The notes beneath the pieces are model-generated. The model saw nothing but the letters and a program-made list of their open reading frames with translations. It was not told the origin of the DNA and searched no databases. This document shows positions 45,690 through 57,822 of a stretch of 64,000 nucleotides of DNA, one piece after another. A program made the position numbers and the translations under genes. Every line of letters begins with the position of its first letter. Positions within the stretch are counted from its first letter, which is position 1. Source of the DNA: Nonlabens sp. (GTDB taxonomy: Bacteria; Bacteroidota; Bacteroidia; Flavobacteriales; Flavobacteriaceae); contig NZ_JAGYKG010000001.1 in assembly GCF_018401815.1 (NCBI RefSeq), positions 310,001-374,000 on the forward strand. Reading direction: 5' to 3'.

Positions 45690-46625
45690 TTAGAAGAAAC
45701 GCGGTGTGATGATACGTTCGTAATTATTGAACCATTCAAATCTTAAGAATACTTCATAGCTGCCATCGTTAAAAATAGCATTCCCTAATACGGTTGTCTC
45801 CCGATCATATGCAAATCCTATCATCATTTGATCACTTATTTGAAATCCTACAAGCCCAGTAACAGCTGCATTCCATCGGTAAGCAACTCCCAAAGTTAAC
45901 TTGTCATTCAACAAGAAATTTGCTGTTAGATCTATTTGTACCGGTGCTCCATGAACTAGCTTTAACATCGTAGCTGGCTTGAATTTGACATCATCATTCA
46001 AATCAAATACATAACCGGCTGTAGCAAATAAGTGAATTCGTTCTTGTGCAATATAAGTAGAACTACCGTTAGTTTCAGTACCATCAAAGTGATCCGTCTG
46101 CAATAGGTTAGGGCTACTTAACCCCAAATAAAGCTGCTCTGTATGGTAGTACAAGCCCAGACCTAAAGTAGGTGAAAGTTGATTATTGATATTATCAGAC
46201 AATCTAGGATCTCCTGAGTCAAAAGGGTTCAGTCTGCTATAATCTACATTTAAAACATGAACACCGCCTTTAAATCCAAAACTTAGGCTAGCCTGATCTC
46301 CAACTAAAAGGGTATAACTAAAGTCTGCAGCGACATATGTCTCAGCTGCAGGACCTATTTCATCATTCACTATGCTCAAGCCTACGCCTACCCGACTATT
46401 GGAAAGAGGCGTGTGAAAAGACAAGGTTTGAGTACGTGGCGCTCCATCCAGTCCTACCCATTGACTTCTATGAAGACCTACAATACTTGCCACACCTCGA
46501 TTTCCAGCATAGGCGGGATTGACCACTATAGGATTGTACATATACTGACTGTACTGTGGATCTTGTTGTGCGATCATCGCTTTCGCGAAAGCGAAAAATA
46601 ATAAACAGCTTACTAGTTTCTTCAT
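45690..46625 (-). CDS. PorP/SprF family T9SS outer-membrane protein
   Basis: The 311-aa barrel protein carries the family opening QQDPQYSQYMYNPIVVNPAYAG right after the signal peptide and ends YERIITPRFF. In Flavobacterium johnsoniae SprF is needed to deliver SprB, a type B substrate, to the surface. Here it may serve type B cargo such as the giant protein at 22.4 kb. Residues 12-16 of the signal peptide (AFAKA) are encoded by an in-frame palindromic repeat, so a lysine sits near the cleavage site. It is the first gene of the operon with the PorE-like gene. Confidence 0.92.
   Translation of the reverse strand: MKKLVSCLLFFAFAKAMIAQQDPQYSQYMYNPIVVNPAYAGNRGVASIVGLHRSQWVGLDGAPRTQTLSFHTPLSNSRVGVGLSIVNDEIGPAAETYVAADFSYTLLVGDQASLSFGFKGGVHVLNVDYSRLNPFDSGDPRLSDNINNQLSPTLGLGLYYHTEQLYLGLSSPNLLQTDHFDGTETNGSSTYIAQERIHLFATAGYVFDLNDDVKFKPATMLKLVHGAPVQIDLTANFLLNDKLTLGVAYRWNAAVTGLVGFQISDQMMIGFAYDRETTVLGNAIFNDGSYEVFLRFEWFNNYERIITPRFF
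46578..46593. repeat. Palindromic repeat copy 12 (in frame in a signal peptide)
   Basis: A perfect CGCTTTCGCGAAAGCG read as AFAKA at residues 12-16 of the PorP/SprF protein. Confidence 0.95.
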
Positions 46626-46994
46626 GCCAAAGATGATTACAAAAAAATTCTATAAAAAGGTACCCCCTAATTTAACCTCCATGAATATATAAAAATACAG
46701 CTTTATAAGTGGTCTAATGTGGAGCAAGCGAATATTCTATGACGATGAAGTCAACTTACAGACACCTTGTGTGTTGAATTACGAAGTTAAGGCCTGCTGC
46801 TTTAACAAGCACATATGCTGATGGTAGCATTTACTTGTTGGAATTTAAAACTCCTGTACCGTCTTTTTAGGTTCTTTTTGCATCATCCTTCTTTACTGAC
46901 TTGTTCATTACACTAAATTTTAGTGTATCGCTATTTTAGGACGGGACAAACAGGACAATAAAAAAAGCCTGATGAAAATCATCAGGCTTTTGTG
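46626..46994. other. Intergenic region between the rpoC operon end and the PorP/SprF gene
   Basis: This 369-base gap holds the rpoC-operon terminator at its right end and should contain the porP/sprF promoter at its left. I see no gene. Confidence 0.45.
46962..46991 (-). terminator. Terminator of the rpoBC-DUF3467 operon
   Basis: AAAAGCCTGATG pairs with CATCAGGCTTTT around a 5-nt loop. On the minus strand a run of U residues follows directly. Confidence 0.88.
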
Positions 46995-47306
46995 TTATGC
47001 TTGACCTGTTGGGCCAAAATTTAGAGGAACGGGCGGTTGTTCATAATCCTTAATATCACCGTGAACTTGCTCAAATTTCCTAACATTTTCATGTAGTGCT
47101 TTTGCCAGTCGTTTAGCGTGTTGAGGAGTTAATATAATTCTGGATTTCACCTTTGATTTAGGGTTACCAGGCATGATATTCACAAAGTCTACAACAAACT
47201 CAGAAACGGAATGGTTGATAATTGCAAGGTTACTGTATTGTCCTTCTGCAATTTCACCATCAATCTCAATATTGATTTTATGGTCAGGATGTTGATCTTT
47301 TGCCAT
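46995..47306 (-). CDS. DUF3467 domain protein
   Basis: The 103-aa protein has the family segments EGQYSNLAIINHSVSEFVVDF and SRIILTPQHAKRLAKALHENV. It lies 5 nt after rpoC and shares its terminator, so it is cotranscribed with RNA polymerase. From memory this placement is typical of Bacteroidota. Its function is unknown. Confidence 0.9.
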   Translation of the reverse strand: MAKDQHPDHKINIEIDGEIAEGQYSNLAIINHSVSEFVVDFVNIMPGNPKSKVKSRIILTPQHAKRLAKALHENVRKFEQVHGDIKDYEQPPVPLNFGPTGQA

Positions 47307-47311
47307 TAGTA

Positions 47312-50300
47312 TTAGTTATAATTCACTTTAGGTTCTTCTTTATGCTGAAGAAGTTTTTCAAATTCTTCTTTAGAACCTACAATGATATCATCATAGTTAC
47401 GCATTCCAGTACCTGCAGGAATTCTGTGACCCACAATTACATTTTCTTTAAGACCTTCTAAGGTATCTACTTTACCTGCGACAGCAGCTTCATTCAATAC
47501 TTTAGTAGTCTCTTGGAAAGATGCAGCACTAATGAACGACTTCGTTTGAAGAGATGCACGAGTGATACCTTGAAGAACTGGCTCAGCAGTTGCAGGCATA
47601 ACGTCACGAGCCGTTGCCAGAGCTTTATCTTCTCTACGTAATATAGAGTTTTCATCTCGTAACTCTCTAGAAGTAATAATTTGTCCTTCTTTTAAGTTTA
47701 CAGAATCTCCAGCATTTTCAACTACTTTCTTACCATAAAGTCTATCGTTTTCTAGGATAAAATCTTCTTTGTGAACCAATTGGTTCTCTAAGAACATACC
47801 ATCACCAGAATCAACGATTCTTACCTTTCTCATCATTTGTCGAACTACAACTTCAAAGTGCTTGTCATTAATCTTTACCCCTTGTAATCTATAGACCTCT
47901 TGAACTTCATTTACTAAATACTGTTGTACAGCACTTGGTCCTTTAATTGCAAGAATGTCTTTAGGAGTAATAGACCCATCAGATAATGGCATCCCAGCTC
48001 TTACGTAATCATTTTCTTGTACAAGAATTTGATTAGAAAGTTTCACTAAGTACTTCTTCACTTCATCCGTTTTAGAAGTCACTATGATTTCTCGGTTACC
48101 ACGTTTAATTTTACCGAAAGAAACAACACCGTCTATTTCACTTACTACAGCAGGATTAGAAGGGTTACGTGCTTCAAACAATTCTGTTACACGGGGAAGA
48201 CCTCCAGTAATATCACCTGCTTTAGCAGATTTACGTGGAATCTTAACCAATACTTTACCAACTTTGATCTTTTCATCATCGTTGATCATCAAGTGAGCCC
48301 CTACTGGTAAGTTATAAGAAATAACATTGTCTCCTTTGTTATCTAAAATATGAAGCGTTGGAATCAATTTCTTATCTCTAGAGTCAGAAATAACTTTCTC
48401 TTCATATCCAGTTTGTTCATCACTTTCTACTTGAAAGGTAACTCCTTGTATAATATTTTCGAATTTGATTTTACCAGCAAATTCAGAAATGATAACACCG
48501 TTAAAAGGATCCCACTTTGCGAGAAGATCTCCTTTTTTAACCTTAGAACCTGGCTTCACATAAAGCTCACACCCATAAGGGATGTTATTTGAATTCAATA
48601 ACATACCAGTTTTTTCATGTAGCAATTTAGACTCTGCGGTACGAGATATTACTACCTCTACCGGCTTGCCTTCACTGTTTTCACCTTTAACTGTTTTAAG
48701 ATCTTCAATCTCAAGAATACCGTCATTCTTTGCAACAATAGAGCTATCTTCAGATACGTTACCTGCAACCCCACCTACGTGGAAGGTTCTCAAAGTAAGT
48801 TGTGTACCTGGTTCTCCAATGGACTGTGCAGCAATAACACCTACAGCTTCACCTCTCATCACAAGACGGTTAGTAGCAAGGTTACGTCCATAACATTTAG
48901 TACAAACCCCTTTTGCAGCTTCACAAGTAAGAGCAGATCTTACTTCTACAGATTCTAGATCAGAAGCCTCTATAATATCGGCATATTTTTCTACAATCAG
49001 TTCACCAGCAGCGACAATTACTTCTTGAGTTGCAGGATCAATAACGTCGTGTAATGCAGTACGACCTAGAACTCTCGCTCCAAGTTTCTCCATTACTTCT
49101 TCGTTTTTCTTCAATGCAGAAACCTCAATACCTCTTAAGGTTTCACAATCTTCATGATTGACGATCACATCTTGAGCAACATCGTGTAAACGACGTGTCA
49201 AGTAACCAGCATCTGCCGTTTTAAGCGCGGTATCTGCAAGTCCTTTACGTGCACCGTGAGTGGAGATGAAGTATTCAAGAATTGAAAGACCTTCTTTAAA
49301 GTTAGAAAGAATTGGGTTTTCAATAATTGCTCCACCACCGTCATTGGATTTCTTAGGCTTTGCCATAAGTCCACGCATACCGGTAAGCTGTCGGATCTGT
49401 TCTTTAGATCCACGGGCTCCAGAGTCAAGCATCATAAACACCGAGTTGAATCCTTGTTGGTCTTCTCTAATGTTTTTCATTGACAATTCAGTAAGCTGGG
49501 CGTTAGTAGCAGTCCACACATCAATGACTTGATTATATCTTTCGTTTTGAGTAATAAGACCCATACTATAGTTACCACGTATAGCATCTACTTTAGTATT
49601 TGCTGCATCAATCATCGATTGCTTTTCTACAGGAATCATGATATCTCCTAGAGAGAATGATAATCCACCACGGAATGCAAATCCATAACCTAGATCTTTA
49701 ATTTCATCAAGGAAAGCAGCTGTTCTAGGAACATCTGTAACCTTTAGTATATCACCGATAATATCTCTAAGAGCTTTCTTAGTTAATACCTCATTGATGT
49801 ATCCAGCTTCATCTGGTACCTTTTGATTAAAAATCACACGACCAGCAGTAGTTTCAATGATCTGAGTTTTGTAAGAACCGTCTTCTTGAAGAAGATTGAT
49901 TCTACATTTTACAGGAGCATTAATATCTACACGCTTTTCATTAAAAGCAATTACTAATTCTTCTGGTCCGTAAAAAGTAAGCCCTTCACCTTTTACAAGG
50001 TGTCCAGGTTCAGATCTACGAAGTTTGGTCATATAATACAGACCCAATACCATATCCTGAGAAGGTACCGCAATTGGGCTACCGTTTGCAGGGTTCAAGA
50101 TATTGTGTGAAGCCAGCATTAATAGCTGACACTCTAATATTGCTTCAGGACCTAACGGAAGGTGAACGGCCATTTGATCTCCATCAAAATCGGCATTAAA
50201 TGCCGTACACACTAATGGGTGTAACTGAATCGCTTTTCCTTCAATAAGTTTAGGTTGAAATGCTTGTATACCTAATCTGTGAAGTGTAGGAGCACGATTC

Positions 50301-51619
50301 AACATTACTGGATGTCCTTTAAGAACGTTTTCCAGAATATCCCAAACCACTGGTTCTTTCTTATCAATAATTTTCTTAGCAGACTTTACCGTCTTAACGA
50401 TACCGCGCTCAATAAGTTTACGGATAACGAAAGGCTTATAGAGCTCTGCAGCCATGTCCTTAGGAATACCACACTCATATAATTTAAGCTCTGGTCCAAC
50501 AACAATTACCGAACGAGCAGAATAATCTACACGCTTACCAAGTAAGTTTTGACGAAAACGTCCTTGCTTTCCTTTTAAGGAATCAGAAAGAGATTTCAGT
50601 GGTCTGTTAGAATCTGTTTTAACAGCACTAGATTTTCTTGTATTATCAAGAAGTGAATCCACTGCCTCTTGCAACATACGTTTTTCGTTACGAAGAATCA
50701 CTTCAGGAGCTTTAATCTCCATCAATCGCTTCAAACGGTTGTTACGTATGATCACACGACGGTATAAGTCATTTAAATCAGAGGTAGCAAAACGTCCACC
50801 ATCAAGCGGCACTAATGGGCGTAATTCTGGTGGAATTACAGGAACCACTTTCATGATCATCCATTCTGCTTTGTTTTCTCGTCTTTCATTAGAGTCCTTA
50901 AGAGCCTCTACTACTTGCAGACGCTTTAAAGCCTCGGTCTTGCGTTGTTTAGAAGTCTCATTATTTGCTTTGTGTCTCAAGTCGTAAGATAAAGACTCTA
51001 AATCGATGCGCTTAAGTAAATCGATCAAACACTCCGCACCCATCTTAGCGATGAATTTATTAGGATCTGAATCTTCCAAATACATGTTTTCCTGCGGAAG
51101 TGTGTCTACTATATCTAGATATTCTTCCTCTGTAAGGAAATCTAAATTACGAACTTCTTCGCCATCTGCATTCTTTGCGATACCTGGTTGAATCACCACA
51201 TATCTTTCATAATAGATGATCATATCCAGCTTCTTTGAAGGAAGCCCTAGCAAATACCCAATCTTGTTAGGCAAACTACGGAAATACCAAATATGGGCCA
51301 CTGGCACAACAAGATTGATATGTCCTATACGATCACGTCTTACTTTTTTCTCTGTAACCTCTACACCACATCGATCACAAACGATTCCTTTGTAACGTAT
51401 ACGCTTATATTTTCCGCAAGCACATTCATAATCCTTTACAGGACCGAATATACGCTCACAAAAAAGCCCATCCCTTTCAGGTTTGTGCGTACGATAGTTA
51501 ATCGTTTCTGGTTTTAACACCTCACCTCTTGACTCAGCAAGAATAGATTCAGGAGATGCAAGACCGATTGAAATTTTTGAAAATTTCTTTTGTGTTGGGT
51601 TGTCTTTATGTCTAGCCAT
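47312..51619 (-). CDS. rpoC: DNA-directed RNA polymerase subunit beta'
   Basis: The 1435-aa catalytic subunit carries the N-terminal zinc ribbon ([20 protein letters not shown]), the active-site Mg motif NADFDGD, the bridge-helix and trigger-loop region, and the second zinc site ([17 protein letters not shown]). The length is normal for Bacteroidota. It follows rpoB after 91 nt, a spacer that contains a copy of the palindrome, and is followed by DUF3467 after 5 nt. Confidence 0.98.
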   Translation of the reverse strand: MARHKDNPTQKKFSKISIGLASPESILAESRGEVLKPETINYRTHKPERDGLFCERIFGPVKDYECACGKYKRIRYKGIVCDRCGVEVTEKKVRRDRIGHINLVVPVAHIWYFRSLPNKIGYLLGLPSKKLDMIIYYERYVVIQPGIAKNADGEEVRNLDFLTEEEYLDIVDTLPQENMYLEDSDPNKFIAKMGAECLIDLLKRIDLESLSYDLRHKANNETSKQRKTEALKRLQVVEALKDSNERRENKAEWMIMKVVPVIPPELRPLVPLDGGRFATSDLNDLYRRVIIRNNRLKRLMEIKAPEVILRNEKRMLQEAVDSLLDNTRKSSAVKTDSNRPLKSLSDSLKGKQGRFRQNLLGKRVDYSARSVIVVGPELKLYECGIPKDMAAELYKPFVIRKLIERGIVKTVKSAKKIIDKKEPVVWDILENVLKGHPVMLNRAPTLHRLGIQAFQPKLIEGKAIQLHPLVCTAFNADFDGDQMAVHLPLGPEAILECQLLMLASHNILNPANGSPIAVPSQDMVLGLYYMTKLRRSEPGHLVKGEGLTFYGPEELVIAFNEKRVDINAPVKCRINLLQEDGSYKTQIIETTAGRVIFNQKVPDEAGYINEVLTKKALRDIIGDILKVTDVPRTAAFLDEIKDLGYGFAFRGGLSFSLGDIMIPVEKQSMIDAANTKVDAIRGNYSMGLITQNERYNQVIDVWTATNAQLTELSMKNIREDQQGFNSVFMMLDSGARGSKEQIRQLTGMRGLMAKPKKSNDGGGAIIENPILSNFKEGLSILEYFISTHGARKGLADTALKTADAGYLTRRLHDVAQDVIVNHEDCETLRGIEVSALKKNEEVMEKLGARVLGRTALHDVIDPATQEVIVAAGELIVEKYADIIEASDLESVEVRSALTCEAAKGVCTKCYGRNLATNRLVMRGEAVGVIAAQSIGEPGTQLTLRTFHVGGVAGNVSEDSSIVAKNDGILEIEDLKTVKGENSEGKPVEVVISRTAESKLLHEKTGMLLNSNNIPYGCELYVKPGSKVKKGDLLAKWDPFNGVIISEFAGKIKFENIIQGVTFQVESDEQTGYEEKVISDSRDKKLIPTLHILDNKGDNVISYNLPVGAHLMINDDEKIKVGKVLVKIPRKSAKAGDITGGLPRVTELFEARNPSNPAVVSEIDGVVSFGKIKRGNREIIVTSKTDEVKKYLVKLSNQILVQENDYVRAGMPLSDGSITPKDILAIKGPSAVQQYLVNEVQEVYRLQGVKINDKHFEVVVRQMMRKVRIVDSGDGMFLENQLVHKEDFILENDRLYGKKVVENAGDSVNLKEGQIITSRELRDENSILRREDKALATARDVMPATAEPVLQGITRASLQTKSFISAASFQETTKVLNEAAVAGKVDTLEGLKENVIVGHRIPAGTGMRNYDDIIVGSKEEFEKLLQHKEEPKVNYN

Positions 51620-51667
51620 AATAATGGTACTATTTTAAGTTAAAGTAGCGAGGTTGGTGGATCATTG

Positions 51668-51683
51668 CGCTTTCGCGAAAGCG
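51668..51683. repeat. Palindromic repeat copy 13 (inside the rpoB-rpoC spacer)
   Basis: A perfect CGCTTTCGCGAAAGCG between rpoB and rpoC. In the transcript it can form an 8-bp inverted repeat, though with no loop of its own. Confidence 0.95.
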
Positions 51684-51710
51684 AAACAAACATCCAACCT
51701 CACCGAAAAA

Positions 51711-54700
51711 TTAATCCTCCAGTCTTAGATCTAGTCCTAGACCTTTCAACTCGTGCATCAATACATTAAATGATTCTGGAAGACCAGGTTCTGGCATGGG
51801 CTCCCCTTTTACGATAGCTTCGTAAGTTTTGGCGCGTCCTATGACATCATCTGATTTTACAGTTAAGATTTCACGTAACGTACTAGAAGCACCATAGGCT
51901 TCCAGTGCCCATACCTCCATCTCTCCAAATCGCTGACCACCAAATTGTGCTTTACCACCAAGTGGCTGCTGTGTAATCAATGAATATGGACCAATAGAAC
52001 GTGCGTGCATCTTATCATCTACCATGTGTCCTAGTTTAAGCATATAGATAATACCTACCGTTGCAGGTTGATCAAAACGCTCACCAGTACCACCGTCAAA
52101 TAAATACGTATGTCCAAAACGTGGAATACCTGCCTCATCTGTGTACCCATTGATCTGATCTAATGTAGCACCATCAAAGATAGGAGTGGCAAATTTCTTA
52201 CCTAATTTCTCTCCTGCCCATCCTAGTACGGTTTCATAAATCTGTCCAATGTTCATACGAGAAGGTACACCAAGCGGATTCAATACGATATCTACTGGAG
52301 TTCCATCTTCAAGGAAAGGCATATCTTCTTGACGTACAATACGTGCAACGATACCTTTGTTACCGTGACGTCCTGCCATCTTATCTCCTACTTTAAGTTT
52401 ACGCTTTTTAGCGATGTAAACTTTAGCAAGTTTGATAATACCAGCCGGAAGCTCATCTCCAACAGAGATCGTAAACTTCTCACGCCTTAATGATCCTTGA
52501 AGATCATTTTCTTTAATCTTATAATTGTGAAGTAAGTCGGCTACCATATCATTTACCTCATTACTTGTTGTCCAAGTTCCAGAAGTTAAATGTGTAAAGT
52601 CATCTACTGAGTTCAACATTTTAAGAGTGTATTTTTTACCTTTTGGAAGCACTTCTTCTCCAAGATCGTTAAATACCCCTTGTGATGTTTTACCACTTAC
52701 AATTTCAAATAATTTTTCAATTAAACGCTCTTGAAGACCATCAAATTTACCTTGATAATCTTGTTCTAATCTTGCGATATCTTCTTTATCCTGAGCTCTT
52801 TTTCTCTTATCCTTTACCGCACGAGAGAATAATTTCTTATCGATAACAACACCTCTTAGTGAAGGAGAAGCCTTTAGAGAAGCATCTTTTACATCACCAG
52901 CTTTATCACCAAAAATAGCTCTAAGAAGTTTTTCTTCTGGAGTAGGATCACTTTCTCCTTTAGGAGTAATTTTTCCTATTAAAATATCTCCAGGCTTTAC
53001 TTCAGCTCCAATACGTATCATACCGTGTTCATCAAGATCGGCCGTAGCTTCTTCACTTACGTTTGGAATATCTGCAGTAAGTTCTTCGTTACCTAACTTT
53101 GTATCTCTAACCTCAAGAGAATACTCGTCTACGTGAATAGAAGTAAATATATCTTCACGAACTACTTTTTCAGAAATTACAATGGCATCCTCAAAGTTGT
53201 ACCCTTTCCATGGCATGAAGGCCACTTTCAGGTTACGTCCCAAAGCAAGTTCTCCAGCTTCAGTAGCATACCCTTGACAAAGCACTTGTCCTTTAACTAC
53301 TCGATCGCCTTTTTGAACTATAGGCTTCAATGTAATACTAGTACCTTGATTCGTCTTACGAAATTTTATCAAGTTATAAGAAGTATCTTCTGGCTCAAAG
53401 CTCACCAAAGCCTCACGTTCTGTGCGATCATATCTGATCACCACTTTTTGTGAATCTACATATACTACCTTACCATCACCTTCAGCATTGATCAATACTC
53501 TGGAATCTGAAGCAACTTGTCTTTCCAAACCAGTTCCAACGATAGGAGCATCTACTCTAAGTAAGGGTACTGCCTGACGCATCATGTTTGATCCCATCAG
53601 TGCACGGTTGGCATCATCATGTTCCAAGAAAGGAATTAACGATGCTGAGATAGAAGCGATCTGGTTAGGAGCAACATCAGCATATACCACATCTGTAGCA
53701 TTTATTACCGGGAAATCACCTTCCATACGTGCAATTACCTTTTCTTGATCTATCCTACCGTCTGTTAGAGGTAAGTTAGCTTGTGCGATATGCAATCCTT
53801 CTTCTTCTTCAGCACTTAGATAAGTAGGTTGGTCTTTTAAGTTAACAACACCATTGGTTACTTTTCTATATGGCGTCTCAATGAATCCCATTCCATTCAC
53901 TTTTGCAAATACTGCTAGTGACGAGATCAGACCAATATTCGGTCCTTCAGGTGTTTCAATTGGACAAAGCCTTCCGTAGTGTGTATAATGTACATCTCGC
54001 ACCTCAAATCCTGCTCTTTCTCTTGAAAGTCCACCAGGTCCTAGTGCAGATAATCTACGTTTGTGAGTAATCTCTGCTAATGGATTTGTTTGATCCATGA
54101 ATTGAGACAACTGGTTAGTACCAAAAAAAGAATTAATAACAGAAGACAAGGTCTTTGCGTTAATAAGGTCAATCGGGGTAAATACCTCGTTATCTCTTAC
54201 GTTCATACGCTCACGAATCGTGCGAGCCATACGAGCAAGACCTACACCAAACTGTTGAGACAACTGCTCACCAACAGTACGTACACGTCGGTTAGACAAG
54301 TGATCAATATCATCAATCTCTGCTTTAGAGTTGATCAACATGATCAGGTGCTTTATAATGGTAATGATATCTTCTTTGGTAAGCACTTGCTTGTCCATTG
54401 GAATATCAAGACCCAATTTTTTATTCATTCGGTAACGACCTACCTCACCTAGATTATATCTCTGATCAGAGAAAAATAATTTATCGATAATTCCACGTGC
54501 TGTTTCTTCATCTGGCGGCTCAGCATTACGTAATTGTCTATATATATGTTCTACCGCTTCCTTTTCAGAATTGGTAGGATCCTTTTGTAACGTATTATGG
54601 ATTATAGCATAATCAGCAGACATATTATCTTCTTTGTGAAGAAGGATGGTCTTAGCTTGAGATTCAATAATCTCATCAATATGCTCTTTTTCCAGAATAG

Positions 54701-55520
54701 TATCGCGATCCAGAACGATTTCATTACGCTCTATAGAAACTACTTCACCAGTATCTTCATCAACAAAATCTTCATGCCAAGTTCTTAGTACACGCGCAGC
54801 AAGTTTGCGTCCAAGGTATTTTTTAAGTCCTGTTTTACTCGCTTTTACTTCTTCAGCAAGATCAAAGATTGCTAAGATATCTTTATCTCTTTCAAAACCG
54901 ATAGCACGGAAAAGTGTTGTTACAGGTAATTTCTTTTTACGATCGATATAAGCATACATAACGCTATTAATATCTGTCGCAAATTCTATCCATGACCCTT
55001 TAAAAGGAATCACACGGGCAGAGTATAATTTAGTTCCATTTGCATGGAATGACTGTCCAAAAAAGACACCAGGAGATCTGTGTAACTGAGATACCACTAC
55101 ACGCTCGGCGCCATTGATACAAAAAGTACCAGATGGAGTCATATACGGAATAGTACCCAGATAGACATCTTGAACAATAGTTTCAAAATCTTCGTGTTCT
55201 GGATCTGTACAATATAATTTTAAGCGCGATTTAAGAGGCACGCTATAAGTAAGTCCACGTTCTATACATTCTTGAATAGAATAACGCGGCGGATCTACGA
55301 AGTAATCAAGAAATTCCAATACGAACTGATTACGAGTATCAGTGATAGGAAAATTCTCCATGAAGGTATTGTAAAGGCCTTCTACTTCTCTTTTATCCGA
55401 TTTAGTCTCTAACTGAAAAAAGTCCTGAAAGGATTTTATTTGGATATCCAGCAGGTCAGGATATTCTGCCTTATTAGTTACCGTTGAAAAATTAATTCTT
55501 TCTGTGTTTGTTGCTAGCAT
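51711..55520 (-). CDS. rpoB: DNA-directed RNA polymerase subunit beta
   Basis: The 1269-aa subunit shows the rifampicin-pocket region ([32 protein letters not shown]) and the C-terminal [14 protein letters not shown] start at the ATG at 55520 ([11 protein letters not shown]); the previous codon is an in-frame TTG at 55523 that is less likely. It lies 125 nt after rplL, a spacer that contains a hairpin. Confidence 0.98.
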   Translation of the reverse strand: MLATNTERINFSTVTNKAEYPDLLDIQIKSFQDFFQLETKSDKREVEGLYNTFMENFPITDTRNQFVLEFLDYFVDPPRYSIQECIERGLTYSVPLKSRLKLYCTDPEHEDFETIVQDVYLGTIPYMTPSGTFCINGAERVVVSQLHRSPGVFFGQSFHANGTKLYSARVIPFKGSWIEFATDINSVMYAYIDRKKKLPVTTLFRAIGFERDKDILAIFDLAEEVKASKTGLKKYLGRKLAARVLRTWHEDFVDEDTGEVVSIERNEIVLDRDTILEKEHIDEIIESQAKTILLHKEDNMSADYAIIHNTLQKDPTNSEKEAVEHIYRQLRNAEPPDEETARGIIDKLFFSDQRYNLGEVGRYRMNKKLGLDIPMDKQVLTKEDIITIIKHLIMLINSKAEIDDIDHLSNRRVRTVGEQLSQQFGVGLARMARTIRERMNVRDNEVFTPIDLINAKTLSSVINSFFGTNQLSQFMDQTNPLAEITHKRRLSALGPGGLSRERAGFEVRDVHYTHYGRLCPIETPEGPNIGLISSLAVFAKVNGMGFIETPYRKVTNGVVNLKDQPTYLSAEEEEGLHIAQANLPLTDGRIDQEKVIARMEGDFPVINATDVVYADVAPNQIASISASLIPFLEHDDANRALMGSNMMRQAVPLLRVDAPIVGTGLERQVASDSRVLINAEGDGKVVYVDSQKVVIRYDRTEREALVSFEPEDTSYNLIKFRKTNQGTSITLKPIVQKGDRVVKGQVLCQGYATEAGELALGRNLKVAFMPWKGYNFEDAIVISEKVVREDIFTSIHVDEYSLEVRDTKLGNEELTADIPNVSEEATADLDEHGMIRIGAEVKPGDILIGKITPKGESDPTPEEKLLRAIFGDKAGDVKDASLKASPSLRGVVIDKKLFSRAVKDKRKRAQDKEDIARLEQDYQGKFDGLQERLIEKLFEIVSGKTSQGVFNDLGEEVLPKGKKYTLKMLNSVDDFTHLTSGTWTTSNEVNDMVADLLHNYKIKENDLQGSLRREKFTISVGDELPAGIIKLAKVYIAKKRKLKVGDKMAGRHGNKGIVARIVRQEDMPFLEDGTPVDIVLNPLGVPSRMNIGQIYETVLGWAGEKLGKKFATPIFDGATLDQINGYTDEAGIPRFGHTYLFDGGTGERFDQPATVGIIYMLKLGHMVDDKMHARSIGPYSLITQQPLGGKAQFGGQRFGEMEVWALEAYGASSTLREILTVKSDDVIGRAKTYEAIVKGEPMPEPGLPESFNVLMHELKGLGLDLRLED

Positions 55521-55590
55521 CAATGCACGGTATTAAGTGATTAAAAAAAGCGTTATCGACGACGTCTCATCTTTATACGCAAAATGGTCT

Positions 55591-55616
55591 AGGCCTGTGA
55601 ACATCGCTCACAGGTC
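55591..55616 (-). other. Hairpin in the rplL-rpoB spacer (possible attenuator or processing site)
   Basis: A 10-bp stem (AGGCCTGTGA with TCACAGGTCT, one G-U) with a 6-nt loop lies in the rplL-rpoB spacer and has no U run on the minus strand. In E. coli this spacer carries a partial terminator and an RNase III site, so a similar role is inferred here. Confidence 0.5.
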
Positions 55617-55644
55617 TAAACCGATAATGTTTAGGTAAGAAGAA

Positions 55645-56019
55645 TTACTTCAACTCAACCTCAGCACCAGCTTCTTCTAGCTGAGCTTTTAGGGCTTCTG
55701 CCTCGTCTTTAGAAACACCTTCCTTGATAGGAGATGGTGCATCGTCAACTAGAGCTTTAGCATCTTTCAATCCTGCTCCTGTAAGTTCTTTTACAAGTTT
55801 AACAACAGCTAGTTTAGCACTACCTGCTGCTTTAAGGATGACATCAAATTCTGTTTGTTCTTCAGCAGCGTCTCCACCACCTGCAGCTGGTCCAGCCACA
55901 GCAACTGCCGCTGCTGCTGGTTCAATACCATACTCCTCTTTAAGGATACCTGCTAATTCGTTTACTTCTTTAACAGTTAAGTTTACTAACTGCTCAGCGA
56001 AATCTTTTAAATCTGCCAT
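55645..56019 (-). CDS. rplL: 50S ribosomal protein bL7/bL12
   Basis: The 124-aa acidic protein has an N-terminal dimerisation helix region ([22 protein letters not shown]), an Ala/Gly/Pro-rich hinge (residues ~36-50) and the conserved C-terminal factor-binding domain ([24 protein letters not shown]). It forms the flexible stalk that recruits translation factors. It is 55 nt downstream of rplJ. Confidence 0.98.
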   Translation of the reverse strand: MADLKDFAEQLVNLTVKEVNELAGILKEEYGIEPAAAAVAVAGPAAGGGDAAEEQTEFDVILKAAGSAKLAVVKLVKELTGAGLKDAKALVDDAPSPIKEGVSKDEAEALKAQLEEAGAEVELK

Positions 56020-56074
56020 TTTTCTATCGTTTTAATAAAATTTATAAATAATTAATTGCGTACTAAATTGGGTT

Positions 56075-56590
56075 CTATCTTTCAGATAGAGTTTTAAGAA
56101 TACCTGCGAGTTTACCACCACCTGATTGAAGTGCTGCTACCACATTTTTAGCAGGGCTTTGAAGTAGACCGATGATTTCACCGATCATTTCTTCTTTAGA
56201 TTTGATATTGCTTAACGCACTGATCATATCGTCACCTACATAAATAGCTTCTGCAATATAAGCTCCTTTAAGCACCGGCTTATTGGACTTCTTTCTGAAG
56301 TTTTCAATAACCTTAGCTGGGGCATTTGCAACTTCAGCAAGCATGATGGACGTATTACCTTTTAATAAATCTGGCAATTCTCCAAAGTCTTTGTCTGAAG
56401 CATCCATAGCCTTAGCAAGAAGGGTATTCTTTACTACTGACATGGTTATATTAGCTTTAAAACAAGCCCTACGTAAATTTGATGTCTCTAATGCATTTAA
56501 GCCAGATATGTCTGCTAGGTATATAGTTGAATTCTCACCTAACGTAGCAGTCAAATCTTGAATAACATTTGCTTTTTGTTCTCTTGTCAT
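56075..56590 (-). CDS. rplJ: 50S ribosomal protein uL10
   Basis: The 171-aa protein (MTREQKANVIQDLTATLGEN) is the stalk base that binds 23S rRNA and bL12 dimers. It lies 11 nt after rplA. In other bacteria the L10-L12 complex represses its own mRNA; I see no clear leader structure here. Confidence 0.97.
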   Translation of the reverse strand: MTREQKANVIQDLTATLGENSTIYLADISGLNALETSNLRRACFKANITMSVVKNTLLAKAMDASDKDFGELPDLLKGNTSIMLAEVANAPAKVIENFRKKSNKPVLKGAYIAEAIYVGDDMISALSNIKSKEEMIGEIIGLLQSPAKNVVAALQSGGGKLAGILKTLSER

Positions 56591-56601
56591 GATCTAGATT
56601 T

Positions 56602-57300
56602 TTAGTCTTCTGCAAAACGTTTAGTGTCTATCTCAATACTAGGACTCATCGTACTAGACATGAAGATACTTTTGATATAAATACCTTTAGACGTTGTCGG
56701 TTTTAATTTAACTAGTGTGTTGATTAATTCTTTTGCGTTACCTGCTATTTTCTCTGCATCAAAAGATGCTTTTCCAATTGCTGCATGTATGATACCAGTT
56801 TTATCGACTTTAAAGTCAATTTTACCGGCCTTAACATCCGAAACAGCTTTAGCTACATCCATTGTAACTGTTCCGGTTTTAGGGTTAGGCATTAATCCTC
56901 TAGGACCAAGTACACGACCTAATGGACCTAATTTTCCCATAACACTAGGCATGGTAATAATTACATCTACATCAGTCCATCCACCTTTGATCTTATCAAG
57001 GTATTCATCAAGACCTACATAGTCCGCACCAGCTTCAGTTGCTTCCGCTTCCTTATCTGGAGTAACTAGTGCAAGCACCTTAACATCCTTACCTGTACCG
57101 TGAGGTAACGTCACTACACCTCTAACCATTTGATTGGCTTTACGTGGATCAACATTTAACCTTACGGCTAGATCTACAGAAGCGTCAAACTTAGTGCTTG
57201 TAACTTCCTTTACTAATTTAGAGGCATCAGCAACCGAATAAGTTTGTAACCTATCAATCTTTGCTTGATTCTCTTTTTGATTTTTTGTTAATTTTGCCAT
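56602..57300 (-). CDS. rplA: 50S ribosomal protein uL1
   Basis: The 232-aa protein has the uL1 signature [21 protein letters not shown] near residues 125-145. It forms the L1 stalk at the E site and in many bacteria represses the rplKA operon. It lies 11 nt after rplK. Confidence 0.97.
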   Translation of the reverse strand: MAKLTKNQKENQAKIDRLQTYSVADASKLVKEVTSTKFDASVDLAVRLNVDPRKANQMVRGVVTLPHGTGKDVKVLALVTPDKEAEATEAGADYVGLDEYLDKIKGGWTDVDVIITMPSVMGKLGPLGRVLGPRGLMPNPKTGTVTMDVAKAVSDVKAGKIDFKVDKTGIIHAAIGKASFDAEKIAGNAKELINTLVKLKPTTSKGIYIKSIFMSSTMSPSIEIDTKRFAED

Positions 57301-57311
57301 TGTTACAAGTT

Positions 57312-57752
57312 TTAAACAGGTGCGTTTCCACCCTTAACGTTCACCCCCATTGATCTAGCAGTTCCAGCTACCATTCGCATAGCGCTATCTACTGTAAATG
57401 CATTGAGGTCTGGCATCTTATCTTGTGCAATCAAACGAATTTGATCCCAACTGATAGTTCCAACTTTCTTACGGTTAGGTTCTCCACTTCCGCCTTTAAG
57501 CTTTACCGCTTCAAGGATTTGTACTGCCGCTGGTGGTGTTTTTATTACAAAATCAAAGGACTTGTCCTTAAATACTGTAATTGCAACAGGTAAAACTTTA
57601 CCTGCTTTATCTTGAGTCCTAGCATTAAACTGCTTACAAAACTCCATGATATTCACACCAGCCGCACCAAGTGCAGGTCCTACAGGTGGAGATGGGTTTG
57701 CTGCGCCACCTCTAACTTGTAACTTTACAACCTTAGATACTTCTTTAGCCAT
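57312..57752 (-). CDS. rplK: 50S ribosomal protein uL11
   Basis: The 146-aa protein has the N-terminal Pro-rich segment [20 protein letters not shown] and the rRNA-binding C-terminal domain ([13 protein letters not shown]). It is part of the GTPase-associated centre. It follows nusG after a 70-nt gap. Confidence 0.97.
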   Translation of the reverse strand: MAKEVSKVVKLQVRGGAANPSPPVGPALGAAGVNIMEFCKQFNARTQDKAGKVLPVAITVFKDKSFDFVIKTPPAAVQILEAVKLKGGSGEPNRKKVGTISWDQIRLIAQDKMPDLNAFTVDSAMRMVAGTARSMGVNVKGGNAPV

Positions 57753-57822
57753 TTTTAATTAATTTCACTTATTTAATGATAATAAAGTGGAAGCCTTATT
57801 TATCACCTATAAATTGTAACAT

